DNA of 64,000 nucleotides from Pararge aegeria (GCF_905163445.1 NC_053183.1:9734001-9798000), one strand, 5' to 3'; shown: positions 21,558 through 32,971, counted from the first letter of the stretch. Notes: a model not told the origin generated them from the sequence alone. Program-made: numbers and translations.

Positions 21558-22745
21558 AATAATGAACTATTAAATTGAACGAGTATAAATAAAAACCTGT
21601 AGATGCAGATAATGCGAACTGCGTGCAGTAAAATGAACTTTCAAGCCTTTTTAAAGCCTGGTTTATTGCCATTGTAAGTACCTACACGTTTCAAACGACT
21701 ATATTGAAAAATCCTACACATCGTTACCATAAAGGTAATTAATTCTTCTCGAAATTTATACTTGTTACTAGTATGATTTGTATTAATTACTTTTCAAGGA
21801 AATATCTGAAGACCAAAGATGAGACAAATTTAGACAGGGTAGTTAAATAATTTAGTTAGAAACACTTATTTCTCTATATTGAACGTTGTAATTATTTATT
21901 ATTTATTTGTCAGTAAAACATAAAAGCAGCTCAATGGTAATGCGAAAATGGAAACTCACAGAAAGAGTCAAACTGCGAGTTCCCGATCTTGCAAGACATG
22001 TGTTAGTAATTATTTTATTTGTTCAAATTAGAATGATAATTCCCGGACCCGAAAAACTATAAAAGCTTATTTGTGATTACTACTGTTTTCTAAACACTGC
22101 TATGCCAGTAAAAAAATGGCTTTTTCTGTTATACATTTTTTTGATTTTTCACTCTTGCAAACTTCGGAGAAAAAGAGGATAGAGGGCGATTTTTTTTTAT
22201 GGATTGTCAAAAACTATGCGATTAAAAAATCATGAATAACAAAATGAAGCTCTACGTTTAAAAACTCACTTTGACTGTGGACTCCACTTTATTCTTTTTA
22301 CCCCTTTAGTTGTTATTTTTCTTTAGACTATTGACTATTCAAAGTACCTATTCTCGAATTCTTTAAGGGAAAAATCATGAGTAGTTACTAAAATATTATG
22401 TAGACGGACAAATACTATAAAAGGATTTATTTTTACCTTTTGTTAAGAAACTTAAAAACCGTTTGTTGTTGAAACTGAAAAATGTTATTTTCATATTATG
22501 TTTATCCTTTTTACCTGTGCGGAGTGCACACCGCTTACCAGTGATGAAGACTAATACAATAGCGCGCCATTTTCAATCCCTCAATAGACTGAAATCAGGC
22601 CAGGGCTAGCACTGTACGGGGCCTACCCGCTTGTAGAGCCTATTGAGTACTGTAAAATCTCTTTTTCATACAAACTAGCAGTGATGATATTACCCCTGTC
22701 GGGATAGGCCTCTCAAACCACACACGTAAAATTTCTAATATTTGT
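21558..22745. other. AT-rich stretch, nothing recognised
   Basis: No repeat shared with other parts, no ORF with a motif, and no notable structure. Confidence 0.45.
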
Positions 22746-22746
22746 A

Positions 22747-22862
22747 TCATCATCATATAAACCATTACCGGCCCATTACAGGGCGCAGGTCTCCTCCAAA
22801 AATGAGAAGGGGCGCACTCCAGCACTATGGTCCAGTGTGGCCTTCCAATCCAGACGCCTTCT
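22747..22862 (-). mobile_element. SINE A 3' fragment, minus orientation
   Basis: catcatcatataaaccatta-ccggcccattacagggcgc and ggtctcctccaaaaatgaga-aggg are the reversed SINE A terminus, including its (GATGAT)n-type tail. The 100-codon minus ORF at 22640-22942 is a reading of this repeat. Confidence 0.75.
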
Positions 22863-23754
22863 AGAATAAATATATTTGCATAGCAAAAATTAAATAAAAC
22901 TGAAAAAATTAAAAACATTTTTCTAACGAGCAGGGAAGTCAAAATTTGAGGTTTCTACGTCAGTACATAGAATCAATTGATGTCTACGTCAAGGATCACA
23001 TGAAATAAACTCATTTTGAAAATCCCATAATATGTGTTTTTTTAAAACTAGGTTTTTGTATACGTATTTTTATATACGGTATTGTGGCCTGTGGGCTCAT
23101 CTGGAACACCGTATAGCTATATTTTAAAGTTTAAATGTAAATGTATATTTATGTATGTATATGTATGTATATTTTAAATGTAAGAAAAAAAAAATGAATG
23201 AACTTTTTACAAGTTATACGTAACTGCACGAATGGAGAAACTTAAAATTTTGATTTTTATCTAAGACCACTGCAGGTGCAGATCATTCAGCCAGGCTGTT
23301 TTCATCCTGTCCCTTCGTTTTGTATCTTGCCCTGGATAACAATCGCAGAAGGGGTTAATACATACAAACATACATTGTTAAATACATTTTTCATTTATAT
23401 TTCTTAGCTTTACCGCAGTCGAGTAAAAAACGAGTTGCAAAAGAACAAATAACTAACTTCCTACTTTACCTAATTAACAAAGTCGTTTTAAAGGCGGACT
23501 TACACGACCTCATGTTTTCCACCATCCCACTTCCACTTAAACTAATACGAATGACTCAACGCAATTATAACTATTCGAAAACACATTAAAAAGTAAGTAT
23601 ACTTACTTGACTCTTAAGAAAGCATCCATTTTAAAAGTTGTAAGTGATAAGACTACGGAGGTAATATTATTATGGAGATTATTATATCGTAAGACTCTGT
23701 ATCTGCATTAGTGAATTAGGAGGCTTCACTTTTCTGCGTGCTTCCGTTTCTATA
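22863..23754. other. AT-rich stretch, (ATGT)n near 23150
   Basis: A degenerate (TGTA)n run lies at about 23138-23172. Otherwise nothing recognised. Confidence 0.4.
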
Positions 23755-23805
23755 ACACAAACGTCTGAATGGAGAAGCTAGTCTTCTCCGTTCAGACATT
23801 TGTGT
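23755..23805. repeat. 23-bp snapback palindrome, 5-nt loop, two mismatches
   Basis: acacaaacgtctgaatggag-aag and cttctccgttcagacatttg-tgt face each other across ctagt. Flanks show no target duplication. Less AT-rich than the surroundings. Confidence 0.9.
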
Positions 23806-24149
23806 GATATTTTGATGAAGCGTATGTTTAAGTAGTAACTAGTACTTTTTATATTTTTTTATTGGTCAACTTGAGAGAGTAAAACAATTTACGACAACTA
23901 GGTCACTCACCTCATCTCAAACCACACAGAGTTTGTGACCAGGTATAGATTAATGATTAATGATTTCATTTTGTGTTTATTATTTAAGTTGCAATCACAA
24001 CCCTACCAGTAGTCAGTACACAACAGCAAGTTTATGAATACAACTTGTACGTAGATGGCATACCAGATCCCTACCCCACGCAACATTCTCTCTGATAAAG
24101 TTATTTTAAAACAAAATTCTTTAAGGTTGCCCTTACATTAGTAGTAAGG

Positions 24150-24424
24150 CTTTTTAAGACAGAGCTCGTCCACCATGCTTATTTCTGTCGCTAAGCAGCA
24201 TTTTCGCACGGCTGTGTTCCGGGCTGAAGGGCTGTCAGTTTAATTATAGGCGCATGAGGCTTAACATCTTCGCCTCAGGTTGACGGACATAGGGCAACAC
24301 TATGCAGGATGTGTTTTTGCATGTTCTGCGAAGTGTTGCTCCGTTTTTGGCGATGGTTATCCTCTTACTAACATGTGGGCTATCTGCTTGCTTGGTCCAT
24401 CCCAATTATTATTATAAAAAAAAG
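24150..24424 (+). mobile_element. LINE 3' tail, CR1-like family G
   Basis: Shared features are tgcttatttctgtcgctaag-cagcattt, ggcgcatgaggcttaacatc, ttgcatgttctgcgaagtgt and the end gcttggtccatcccaattat-tattataaaaaaaa. Other plus copies are at 14228, 32972 and 61990. It is noncoding and 5' truncated. Confidence 0.7.
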
Positions 24425-24454
24425 CTTTTCGTAGCACCGGTCGTGTAGTGTGGT

Positions 24455-24700
24455 GACGGCGAATCAGATGAAGTTATCTCTTCCTCTCTTATTCCCGCGG
24501 GTATCGTACGAGGCGACTAAGGGAGAAGATATAATGGAGAAGGGGAAGCACCGTTCTCTGTGCTACTACTACCATTTACTGCGGTAACCAACTCGTTTGC
24601 GCTGCGTCATGATAATGGCCAAACCCTCCAGTTGAAGAGCTTTTTCGTTCCTTTTAGTAAATGGCTGGTAACACCAAAGCCATTGAACGGGCCAGTTAGC
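24455..24700 (+). mobile_element. LINE-derived fragment
   Basis: Contains ttattcccgcgggtatcgta then cgaggcgactaaggga and ggggaagcaccgttctctgt, phrases I associate with a common lepidopteran LINE. Nothing else in the window matches it, and no reading frame is open through it. It follows a family G tail directly. Confidence 0.4.
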
Positions 24701-24999
24701 GTGTAAATTATCGAATAACTCATTTTTATGGCATGAAAATCCTCGTTGCCTTATTAACTTATCAACACAGAGTGTTAATCATTTTCGACTGAACTAATAA
24801 TCGGTACTTCCCCCAGGACTGTTAACTATTTGATAAGCACCGCTATCTATTTAGCTGCAACGGCCCTTAGGGAGCAATAACATAATAATGAATTTACCTG
24901 CCATAGCAAATGCAACAAATAAAAATGTTGTCAAGCGTGAATTACTAACACCATGTTTGGTTTCCGATAATTTTTCGTAGGTTATTTAAGATTATATTT

Positions 25000-25120
25000 A
25001 AACAAATAAAATATCACTTATTTCAACGGTGAAGGAAAACACCGTGAGGACACGTATATAAAAAATTATGTTCGTGAAGCCTGCACTGGACTAGTGTGGT
25101 TAGACTACTGTCTAAAACCC
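25000..25120 (+). mobile_element. SINE A body fragment, degraded
   Basis: aaaatatcacttatttcaac then ggtgaaggaaaacaccgtga match the SINE A body; the 3' half (cctgcactggactagtgtgg) is heavily mutated. Confidence 0.65.
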
Positions 25121-25124
25121 TTTT

Positions 25125-25365
25125 TTTTTAAATCCACTAAAGATGGTAGCGGGCTAACCTATTAGGGAGTGTGCCAGTTAAATTAAACCCATACCCGTAA
25201 TCGGTTTCAACACGACATCGTACCGGAACGCTTAATCGCTTACCGTCACGTCTTTTTCGGTAGGGTGGTAACTAGCCACGGCCGAAGCCTCCCAAGATTC
25301 CCAAATTGTCGTCCCAAGAGTCGTAAACCCGTGCGCTGTGGTCCGGGTTGGTTTGATGAAGTTTA
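25125..25365 (-). mobile_element. SINE C, minus orientation, degraded head
   Basis: aaagatggtagcgggctaac, cttaccgtcacgtctttttc-ggtagggtggtaac and cacggccgaagcctcccaag align with the copy at 32240. Box B is no longer recognisable. Confidence 0.65.
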
Positions 25366-26439
25366 AATTAAGGTGTAAGTTAGTAGTTCGATTCGTTTTG
25401 TATGTTTGTATATGTATACGAACACATTTTATTTTTAGGAGTTTTGACTTGAGTAGACGTTGAGTAGTTTTATTAATTATTAATAATCTAGAAATTTTTT
25501 GAAGGGTTATAGGATTTATTTACAAAATAAAATAATACTAATAAATTCATTGTTATCGTCTGTTTCAATGCAAGGTGTTCGGATCATACGGAATTTCCGC
25601 CTGCGAGCCGTCCGCAAAGTTTGGGTCTGCAGAGCTTCTAAATCCAGTGGACTATTTAATTTGGACTGGTATCAATAAGATAAACAAAATATGAGTTGTT
25701 AAAGTTTTACTCTATCAGTAAAAATGTAAAGAAACTTTAAACTTGCTTTATGGTTATCTTAGATAAATCGTCAAACAGAAACTAAGGTAAGGTATTTTCA
25801 GGGTGTGAACAATGATAATGTCTTTTTAACCGACTTAAAAAAGGAGGAGGTTCTCAATTTGACTGTCAGTTTATTGAAATATTTTTGTGTAAATTTGTTG
25901 GGTCCGCTAATTATATATACACCGATTTTTATGGTTTCCTCAGTCTCATTTTAATTTGTCCTATTGCAGCGAGCCTGGAAAAATCGAGTGAAATCTTGAT
26001 ATTTGACTGTTATAACATAGATATAATAGCAAACCTTCCCACTAAAAAGCGTAAAAATAAATTTTTGAATTGTTGATTGTGTTGATAAATTGTCGACTTT
26101 TGCTTGGCGGCTATTCTAAAAAAAAGGAAGTAACGGACGAGTAGGTAAGTCAAAGTATTCAAAGCCCTTCTTATTTAATTTATGTTATACCTACTCCGTC
26201 AATGTTTAATGTCCTCTTAAGCTGTTGTATTATTAATTATAATTAATGAATGTAGAGACATGAACTCTTTAAAATATTAAAATATTGACGGTGTTTTCAA
26301 ACTATTTTAACAGAATAATGTAGAGTCACGTTTTAAACTGATCTGAATTATAATTAGAGATGTAAATATTATCAAATCAGTTGGATACTGTCATTGAGTA
26401 TTGTTATAGTTGCAATTATAAAAATGAAGTTTTTAGTAC
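25366..26439. other. AT-rich stretch, nothing recognised
   Basis: No gene or shared repeat seen. A 63-codon ORF at 25885-26076 is isolated and has no motif. Confidence 0.4.
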
Positions 26440-26590
26440 TTGTAGACCGAGCTGGTCCGGGGAAGTATTACAACCATGCTTTGTGCTACCGCTAAGGAGA
26501 AATATTGCAATGCTGGGTTCCGGTCTAAAAAGTGTAATTGCCGGTGTAATTATAGGCACACGAGGCTTAACACCTATTTCTCAGTTTTAT
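26440..26590 (+). mobile_element. LINE family G fragment lacking its tail
   Basis: tgccggtgtaattataggca then cacgaggcttaacacc matches the inner part of the family G 3' region (compare 24236-24262). The tail is missing. Confidence 0.45.
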
Positions 26591-26644
26591 AGACATATTT
26601 ATTAAATCTCTAACTATTATGGTTCATGATTTACAGCACGCTGA

Positions 26645-26735
26645 CATACAACCAGATGGAAAGAGGGATGGACGGCGGAGTCTTTGTAATAAGGTTTCGT
26701 AGGCGCCCTTAGGGTATTGAACCCTAAATAAAATA
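26645..26735 (+). mobile_element. Repeat K 3' end
   Basis: gatggacggcggagtctttg, ggtttcgtaggcgcccttag and attgaaccctaaa are the terminal part of the repeat whose other end (cggaccaagtgcgag) is seen at 57549. A further 3' end is at 53475. Confidence 0.55.
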
Positions 26736-26782
26736 GCATTTTTCGTTTTAAATCAATCTTTCCTTCCTCTCTTTCTTGTAAT

Positions 26783-27245
26783 CCCAGCACGCACCTCTAA
26801 CTTTACTAAGTTATGCGCGTTTAAGCATGTAAAATGTCACTTGCTTCAACAGAGAAGGAAAACGTCGTGAGGAAACCTGCATGCCTGAAAGTTCTCCATA
26901 TTGTTCTCCACCTTGTTCTGTTCAAAGGTGTGTGGAGCCACTGCTCCACAGACCGTGCAATGCAGATGATATAAAATGAAGAAAATCTCCAGAACGAGTT
27001 ATAGGCTATATAGGCTTTTATAACTCTTACAATGCCTATCCTTAAGTTTTTTATAACTCGTATTCGATATTTTCTTCATTTTATATCATTTGCATACCCT
27101 GTGCATACCTTCTAAGCACGCCACTGGTGTGGAGTCCGCCAATCCGCACTGGGCCAGCGTGGTAGGGCTTAACCCCTTCTCATTGTGAAAGAAGACCCGT
27201 ACCCTATTGAGGGCTTGTAGTGGGTTGATATGATGGTGATAACTG
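26783..27245 (+). mobile_element. SINE A, split by a MITE
   Basis: The left part (to 26937) has aatcccagcacgcacctcta (distal to box B), cttgcttcaacagagaagga and cgtcgtgaggaaacctgcat. The right part (from 27127) continues with tccgccaatccgcactgggc, ccttctcattgtgaaagaag and the end gtagtgggttgatatgatgg. Removing the insert and one copy of the 8-bp duplication restores the family sequence exactly at the join. Box A has decayed or is missing. Confidence 0.85.
26938..27126. mobile_element. hAT-like MITE with 8-bp target duplication
   Basis: 189 bp flanked by exact duplicates of GTGTGGAG (26930-26937 and 27127-27134). The right end is gcacgccactg, that is CAGTGGCGTGC inward. Inner inverted arms share gatgatataaaatgaagaaa (near 26963 and, reversed, near 27075), and cgagttata. 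The outer left end has decayed. An 8-bp duplication with a CAGTGGCG end fits hAT-type elements. A second member is at 59063. No transposase. Confidence 0.85.
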
Positions 27246-28069
27246 TTTGCTTTCTTACCCATTTCTTACTCCATCACAAATCTACTCATTAAACTTTTGG
27301 GGTCTGTTATTTGTTGTTGTTCACTATTTGATGGAAATAAAATTTGTTTTTGTTCGCAAAATAAAAACGTTTATTTGTACAAATTTATGAACACTATGTA
27401 TTTTCTAAGTTCTTCCGTACTTCTTGTATCGCACTTCTTGTTTGATAAACAGAAAAATAGACTGATGGACAATTGATAACCTTTGCTTAAAAATACTTTA
27501 AATCAACCGTCGTCGTGTAAGTCGACAAAGGTCCACTGTTCCGCATAGGTAGGGATTTGCGATCGCTGCAATTTGCTACTCGCATGATTTTGTCTATCCA
27601 TAAACCCATATGGACGGTGGGCCTCATAAGAAGCCGAGAGAGGCTTAGAGTCTCACTATCATAGATGAAGAGAGCTATAGGTGTGTTACCGGTCTCATGC
27701 AGTTAGCGATTAAATTACCGCCATTAATGCGATATATATTACTAGAAACACTGTTCTTTAGGCCCCAAGGGATGGCCGTCACAGAGTTCCGCAAATGCGC
27801 AAAACAGTTGAAATGCGCGACTAACCTTAGCTGCAATTTAATTTATCTCTTGATTTACCCATAAATTGTTGGATTTACCTCAAATGCATAATTATGTGTT
27901 ATTTGTTGATCTGCCGCAGCGTAGTTTATTAATGCTTAATTTTTTTTTTTTAATTAGGCTTGTTTGGTAGGTAAGAAGTCTTTGCATCTATGAAGTAAGA
28001 CAATTTGTCAATTTGTTTTAAAAAAAACTACTTGTATATACCCAGCAACAATATAGACTACTCTATTGT
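27246..28069. other. Unique DNA, nothing recognised
   Basis: Mixed composition with no ORF of note and no repeat shared elsewhere in the window. Around 27520-27840 the base composition is closer to even. Confidence 0.4.
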
Positions 28070-28098
28070 ATATTGACGCCAATATCAGATTAGTTAAC
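28070..28098 (+). repeat. Short dispersed repeat, copy 1
   Basis: tattgacgccaatatcagat then tagtta matches 29466-29496 with one substitution. It is probably part of a larger decayed element. Confidence 0.5.
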
Positions 28099-28130
28099 TA
28101 CAGAGTTAACAATGCCTTTCATCTTTGATG

Positions 28131-28260
28131 TCACAATTTGTGTAACAAGCTTGTTACGCTATGAATGTCATAAGGGCACAGTCATTAATTCTCTACATTA
28201 AAACGGATTTTAGAAAAATATTTGAAGTCACGTTTCACCCTCCCTTGTTACACAATTTGT
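28131..28260. mobile_element. Inverted-repeat element, possible MITE
   Basis: acaatttgtgtaacaag near 28133 is repeated inverted as cttgttacacaatttgt near 28244-28260 with one mismatch, enclosing about 95 bp. The left arm overlaps a perfect 16-bp palindrome, gtaacaagcttgttac (28142-28157). No clear target duplication. A C-rich stretch (28305-28318) follows. Confidence 0.45.
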
Positions 28261-29022
28261 CAGACCAGGCACAACTTCCTCTGAATATTCCATTTTAAAC
28301 CCCCCCCGTCCTCCCATTTAGCCAACCCTATTTGCACGTATTGTAAAATGCTAGAGCAAAAATAACTCGGGGCGTAAAACAACTCTAATATTTTCACGGA
28401 ATCATTGTTATAGCTAATATTATATATTTTTTTATGATTTACGTAATACTGCTTAATTAAAAGTACAGAATAAAAATAAGGAGCCAAGTAAAGGTTTCTC
28501 TTTTGGTTTGCCTTACTTATATCGAATAGGTATTGTAAATGTACTAAAGTAACAATAACAGTGGTCGTAAAGTAGCACCTTGCCCAGCGAGCCGTATTAT
28601 GACTGTTTACAGTGCTATCTTTAGCATTGATTTTATATCGAATGCGTCACACTAACCAAACTAACTTATTGTCGTAACTATGGTGGATGACTTCATTTCT
28701 TATTACATTTCATTTTTCAATATTATTTTCTCCTCTATTGTACACAACGACCTTATATTAAACGAGCAACACTCCAAGTCGATCTAGTAAATAGATTCCA
28801 ATCAATCAATCCCAACCGAAATACCCTTGACGAATCAAAAGAACTTGAATAAGTGTAATTGATTTGTTTTAGAAGCAGTTACGTACATATAGTAATAACA
28901 AATATATAAAATAACTGAAGCTTTTCGAATACCGGAAATCACTAATACTATAATTCTGTTTTGGAATTCACAAAAATGACTTTAAATCTTAAATACCTCG
29001 ACTTTTGCAAATTTATAAAAAA

Positions 29023-29100
29023 CTAGATGTGCCCTGCGGCTTCGCCCGCATAAATTACGGGACGCAGCGTACCTACCTACTGCTACATAGTCTACACCTA
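29023..29100 (-). mobile_element. Helitron-like 3' end, minus orientation
   Basis: Begins CTAGATGTGCCCTGCGGCTT after A29022; read on the minus strand it is a GC-rich hairpin-like end, gcgggcgaagccgcagggca, closing in CTAG. The opposite end was not found. Confidence 0.5.
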
Positions 29101-29465
29101 ACCTCAATTAATCAGATTCCAAGCGGAAAGTTATTTCAATCGTACTGGGAGTGCCAAATATACAAACCTATGAGATTAAGTAGAGATAGATTTCAACATA
29201 TTTGACCAAACGACTGATGCGTGGGAGTATAATACATCTGTTCTTGCTCTTGGAGCTTTAATTTTTAATTTTACCCACTGACTGAAACCTTCAATCACGT
29301 AAACAATACCAATCGCAAATGACCGGCCCTGAAAACTTTCCCGTTTTGCCTTATTTAAAATACTTTTTATTCCCTATAAAAAATGATTGCAAATAATGTG
29401 TGGCATAACATCAGCACTACATATTAGTCGATAGCGTTGGGTAAGCAACGTTGACATGTCAGTAA

Positions 29466-29496
29466 ATGCATATTGACGCCAATTTCAGATTAGTTA
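29466..29496 (+). repeat. Short dispersed repeat, copy 2
   Basis: Matches 28070-28098 (tattgacgccaatttcagat). The flanks differ. Confidence 0.5.
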
Positions 29497-29699
29497 TTAT
29501 AATTTGGTATGCATCAGTCTCAGCTAGTCAGACCTATCACTAACAAAAAATAGTGAGTATTAAATATAGAATCGAAATCGCAATAAAAATTAAGTTGATT
29601 TGTATGTTAAATGTTAACCAAAAAAAATTCTACCATTTTTTATTCAGTCCTAGCACTGACGTTGTTATAAATGTGGCAACACTTCGTGTATTCAGTATA

Positions 29700-29975
29700 G
29701 TTAAGTCTTAAGGAAAGGGTTTCCTGCTGTCCGCTTAGGAGTTCTGTCCTGTATCTCCATCATAATCATATTCATCAGATCTACACGAAATTTGGGCTAA
29801 TCAAAACTGATAGTATAACCTATCCAGTAGAAAAAGAATGATTTACATCGGTTTACATTTTTCGGAGTTATGGTTTAAAATCGTGAAACACTATCATCCC
29901 CTCTCCGAAAGGAACTAAGCTTAATTCAGTAGTTTCAGCGTGATGCGTGGCCTGGATACAGGCAGACATACAGAC
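29700..29975 (-). mobile_element. Helitron interior fragment, minus
   Basis: tgctgtccgcttaggagttc, ttcggagttatggtttaaaa-tcgtgaaacact and cccctctccgaaaggaacta match positions 12597-12770 of the Helitron at 12450. Termini absent. A gacagacatacagacagaca run follows. Confidence 0.65.
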
Positions 29976-30700
29976 AGACATAATGAAAAAAAATTACAGT
30001 TTTAGTTTCAGTATCCGTACAGAATTTGACCCGTTACAGTTTGATTATAAGTATAAATAATCTATCTATACTATCATGTGTGGTTTAATTAAAATATTTC
30101 TGACTTTAAATAGTGTCGCGAATACTGCACCCGAACAAGCTTTATGGCCCAGACAGGCTAGTTACTAGTCCGATATATTAACCAAAATTGGTGTCAAAAT
30201 AAAAATAAAATGGTTAATATTTGTCTACAATCCATCGAAGGTGTCTCCCTTTTTTTATTATCGATATTAATTTAAAATGGTGTTTGTAAGAATAGACATT
30301 ATAAGGAATTGGTTGTTTTTTTCCTAGGCCTAATTATTTTCAAATTAAAGTCTGCAACATAATAAATATAAGCCCAGCCCATCCTTGGGTCCAGCCCAGT
30401 TTGCACAGATAAAAGCCATAAACAAGAATTGAAATGAACCCCAGTACGCTAATGAATGACATTGATAGGTTCCTTCAAATGACTGGCATTCATATTTAGA
30501 GCTCAAAATATTGTTTTTTTTTTTTTTTGCTTGGCCCTGACACCATCGACACACAACACATACATTGATAAAGATAATAGGAACGTAATCATTATATCAA
30601 AACCATTGTAATTATCTCATTTGTCCAGATGTAACAAAACGAAATATACATTGTTTACTGTAAGACTATAACTATTTTAGAGGTATTAGTAAAATTATTA
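29976..30700. other. AT-rich stretch with a long T-run
   Basis: A run of about 16 T lies near 30513-30529. No gene or shared repeat. Confidence 0.4.
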
Positions 30701-31080
30701 GCATTTTAAGCATATAATATAATAAATATACTTTGTCGAACATTTAAATTGTAAATTATGTGATAAACTGTATAAATACGTAATTGTAACATATAACTTA
30801 CCCCGTTCCCCTCAATGCGACAAAATAAATATTCAAAATATAAAACTTCTATTAAACCCGAGCGAAATCGATCACAGACGTACCTAGTCGCCGAACAATA
30901 TATGGGAGGTCGCCTTGAGAAAAATTCGTAAGGAAGCGTTAAGTTTGCGGGTGGCGTAGTGAAGGGGGTGGTGGAACGCGGGGGGCAGAGGTCACGGATC
31001 AGCTGGGAGGCGGCCATATTGATTCCCGGCCTGTTTGATCGGCGCCCGCCCGCGCGCCGCGCCGCGAAGGATTAATAGAT
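30701..31080 (-). promoter_or_regulatory. CpG-rich block; candidate promoter and first exon on minus strand
   Basis: The segment 31021-31070 has about ten CpG in 50 bp, far above anything else in the window, and 30890-31020 is also GC-rich. On the minus strand an ATG at 31017-31015 has a favourable context (A at -3, G at +4) and opens MAASQLIRDLCPPRS and onward. After 44 codons and 2 nt a donor-like TAG/GTACGT occurs (intron would start at 30883). Beyond it the frame stays open to 30706 but turns AT-rich, as an intron would. The peptide is Pro/Thr/Ser-rich and unknown to me. A repeat-free CpG block with ATG and donor could be a real first exon; it could also be a conserved enhancer. Confidence 0.3.
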
Positions 31081-32231
31081 GAACAACTTTTATGATTTCA
31101 ACTCAAACGAAACGATGATATTATAGTATAAGTACAATTATTATTGTAGTATTAATGTTAATAATAATGTACGTTGTAGCATTAACTTAATGAAATTATT
31201 TATGTGTTAAATAAAAGCGGTTGCGTGTTTATACATGAATAAAAGCACTGCGTATAGTTTTTAATAACACTAGATATAAGCAGTAGGTAAGAATGTCAGT
31301 TTTGTCCATTTTTATAAAAGGATGTCGGTTTCTTTCACAATGAAATCGGCAACAATATTTTTATAATTAGTTCAGTTTTCAGAATTCACTCAAATTCATA
31401 CAAATTGTATCCATTATTAAGGCAATACTGACCATGTTGCATCTTGACGAACCCTAAAGTCAACATTAACACCTCTCATTTAAATCTTAGTAAAATAAAT
31501 AAATAAAATTGAGTTTATATTAAGGACAATTATGTCAAAAATAAATAAATAAATACTGTAACATAATATCGAACAAAATCTTTATCAGACTTCTTTCATA
31601 AGTATAGAATAGAAACCATTTAAAAATCCTTATTGCTTATGAAGCTGTTGTTCGTGTTAGAGGATGCTGGCACTTTAATTAAAGTTAAGAGTTTCATTAT
31701 AGTAGCAGTACAAAACGTCTTATTGTTAGGTGAAATCACTATTATATACAACATAGCTACAAAGGCGAGTAGTGGATCCGCTTGGCAAAGCGGGCTGAGA
31801 TGCAAATTATATTACAAATACTTAGGTAATAAAACTTGTATCGTTTACCGTCCAGAACGTCGTTAATGTGGAATAGGATTTTTCAATTCAATTATTTTTG
31901 CTTAAGTATCTGGTGTACGGATCCTGTACATATAACACACCGCAATTAAAGATGATTGATTAGTATCTTATAATGTTTAGAAGCGGTGTTAGTCCTTTGG
32001 GCCTTGGGAGATACTTTGGGACATATCTGTAACTTTTGGGTGCTTTTTAATTTAATTTAAACAATACATCGTGATAAAATCAGCATGCCTGGACGCTAGC
32101 ATAGGCAATAGGCAAAAATTATATCCCCCGATTATATTATACTATAGGATAAAATAAACGAGTTCAGCCCACAAAGCACTGCAGTAGGGAATAGGAGAAA
32201 TTAACCCTCGTTTATAATATTTGCGGAGAGT
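31081..32231. other. AT-rich stretch, nothing recognised
   Basis: Short A/T low-complexity tracts (aataaataaataaaatt near 31495). Opposing ORFs at 31620-31866 overlap each other and lack motifs. Confidence 0.4.
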
Positions 32232-32239
32232 TCGTCAAG

Positions 32240-32511
32240 CTGTTTTTTTTAATCCATTACATGGTACATGGTAATTGATGATGTAGTCAAAGATAGTAGC
32301 GGGCTAACCTGTTTAGGGCTATAGCAGTTATATTGAACGCTAAATCGCTTAGCGGCAAGTCTTTGTCGGTAGGTAACTAACCACGGCCGAAGCCTCGAAC
32401 CAAACCTGAACAGAGAAAATTGAGAAATTAAGAATTTCCAAATTGCAACTGCTAGGATTCGAATCCGAGACTTCCAGCTTAAAAGCACATCACTCGCAGC
32501 TGCGCCAGACG
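32240..32511 (-). mobile_element. SINE C, minus orientation, full length with TSD
   Basis: The 8-bp duplication TCGTCAAG flanks it at 32232-32239 and 32512-32519. Read on the minus strand the tRNA-related head has box A TGGCGCAGCTG (32507-32497) and a box-B-like ggattcgaatcc; the body has cttcggccgtggttagttac and aagacttgccgctaagcgat, and the element ends in an A-run (t-run at 32242-32250 on the plus strand). Other copies: 6835, 25125, 49921. The 89-codon ORF 32249-32518 is a reading of this SINE. Confidence 0.85.
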
Positions 32512-32519
32512 TCGTCAAG

Positions 32520-32695
32520 TGTGGAAGGAGATAAAAATGTTTCCTGCCTCTAGCCGTGCTGAGAGCTTTCCATCGTTCTCAAAGTCGTGTGAAATCTGCC
32601 AAACCGCACTTGGCTAGAGGTTAGACAACGGCCAAATTCCTTCTCATTCTGAAAGAATCCGTGGCTCACGACAGAGCCTATAACGGGTTGGTAAT
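32520..32695 (+). mobile_element. SINE A 3' part, degraded
   Basis: tttcctgcctctagccgtgc, ttctcaaagtcgtgtgaaat and accgcacttggctagagg align with SINE A; the end is acgacagagcctataacggg then ttgg. It abuts the SINE C, whose target duplication falls where the SINE A body should begin, so SINE C may have landed in SINE A. Confidence 0.65.
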
Positions 32696-32971
32696 AAATA
32701 ATGTTTTAGAAAACATGACGTAGCTCTAAAATATTATATCTTTATTAAAATAAAGAGCTCCATGAGTGAATATTACAAAAAAAAAGGCTCTATTCGCTCC
32801 TCCTTTCTCAATACATCAAAAAATGTATTGAATTTCGTTTCTTAAATTGTATCTCATGATACAAACTAAACAAGACTTACCCAACAATAATTATTTTTTA
32901 AATCACAATAGTGCTTAATAATGGTATAGAGTTACCTCTTGGAGATCCGTCCGTATCATAGGATGATAAAT

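Noticed and set aside
22640..22942. 100-codon minus ORF
   Set aside because: Its middle is a reversed SINE A end.
30585..30660. Homeodomain-site cluster
   Set aside because: ATTA-type cores are expected often by chance in DNA this AT-rich.
32249..32518. 89-codon minus ORF
   Set aside because: It is a reading of the full-length SINE C, including its tRNA-like head.
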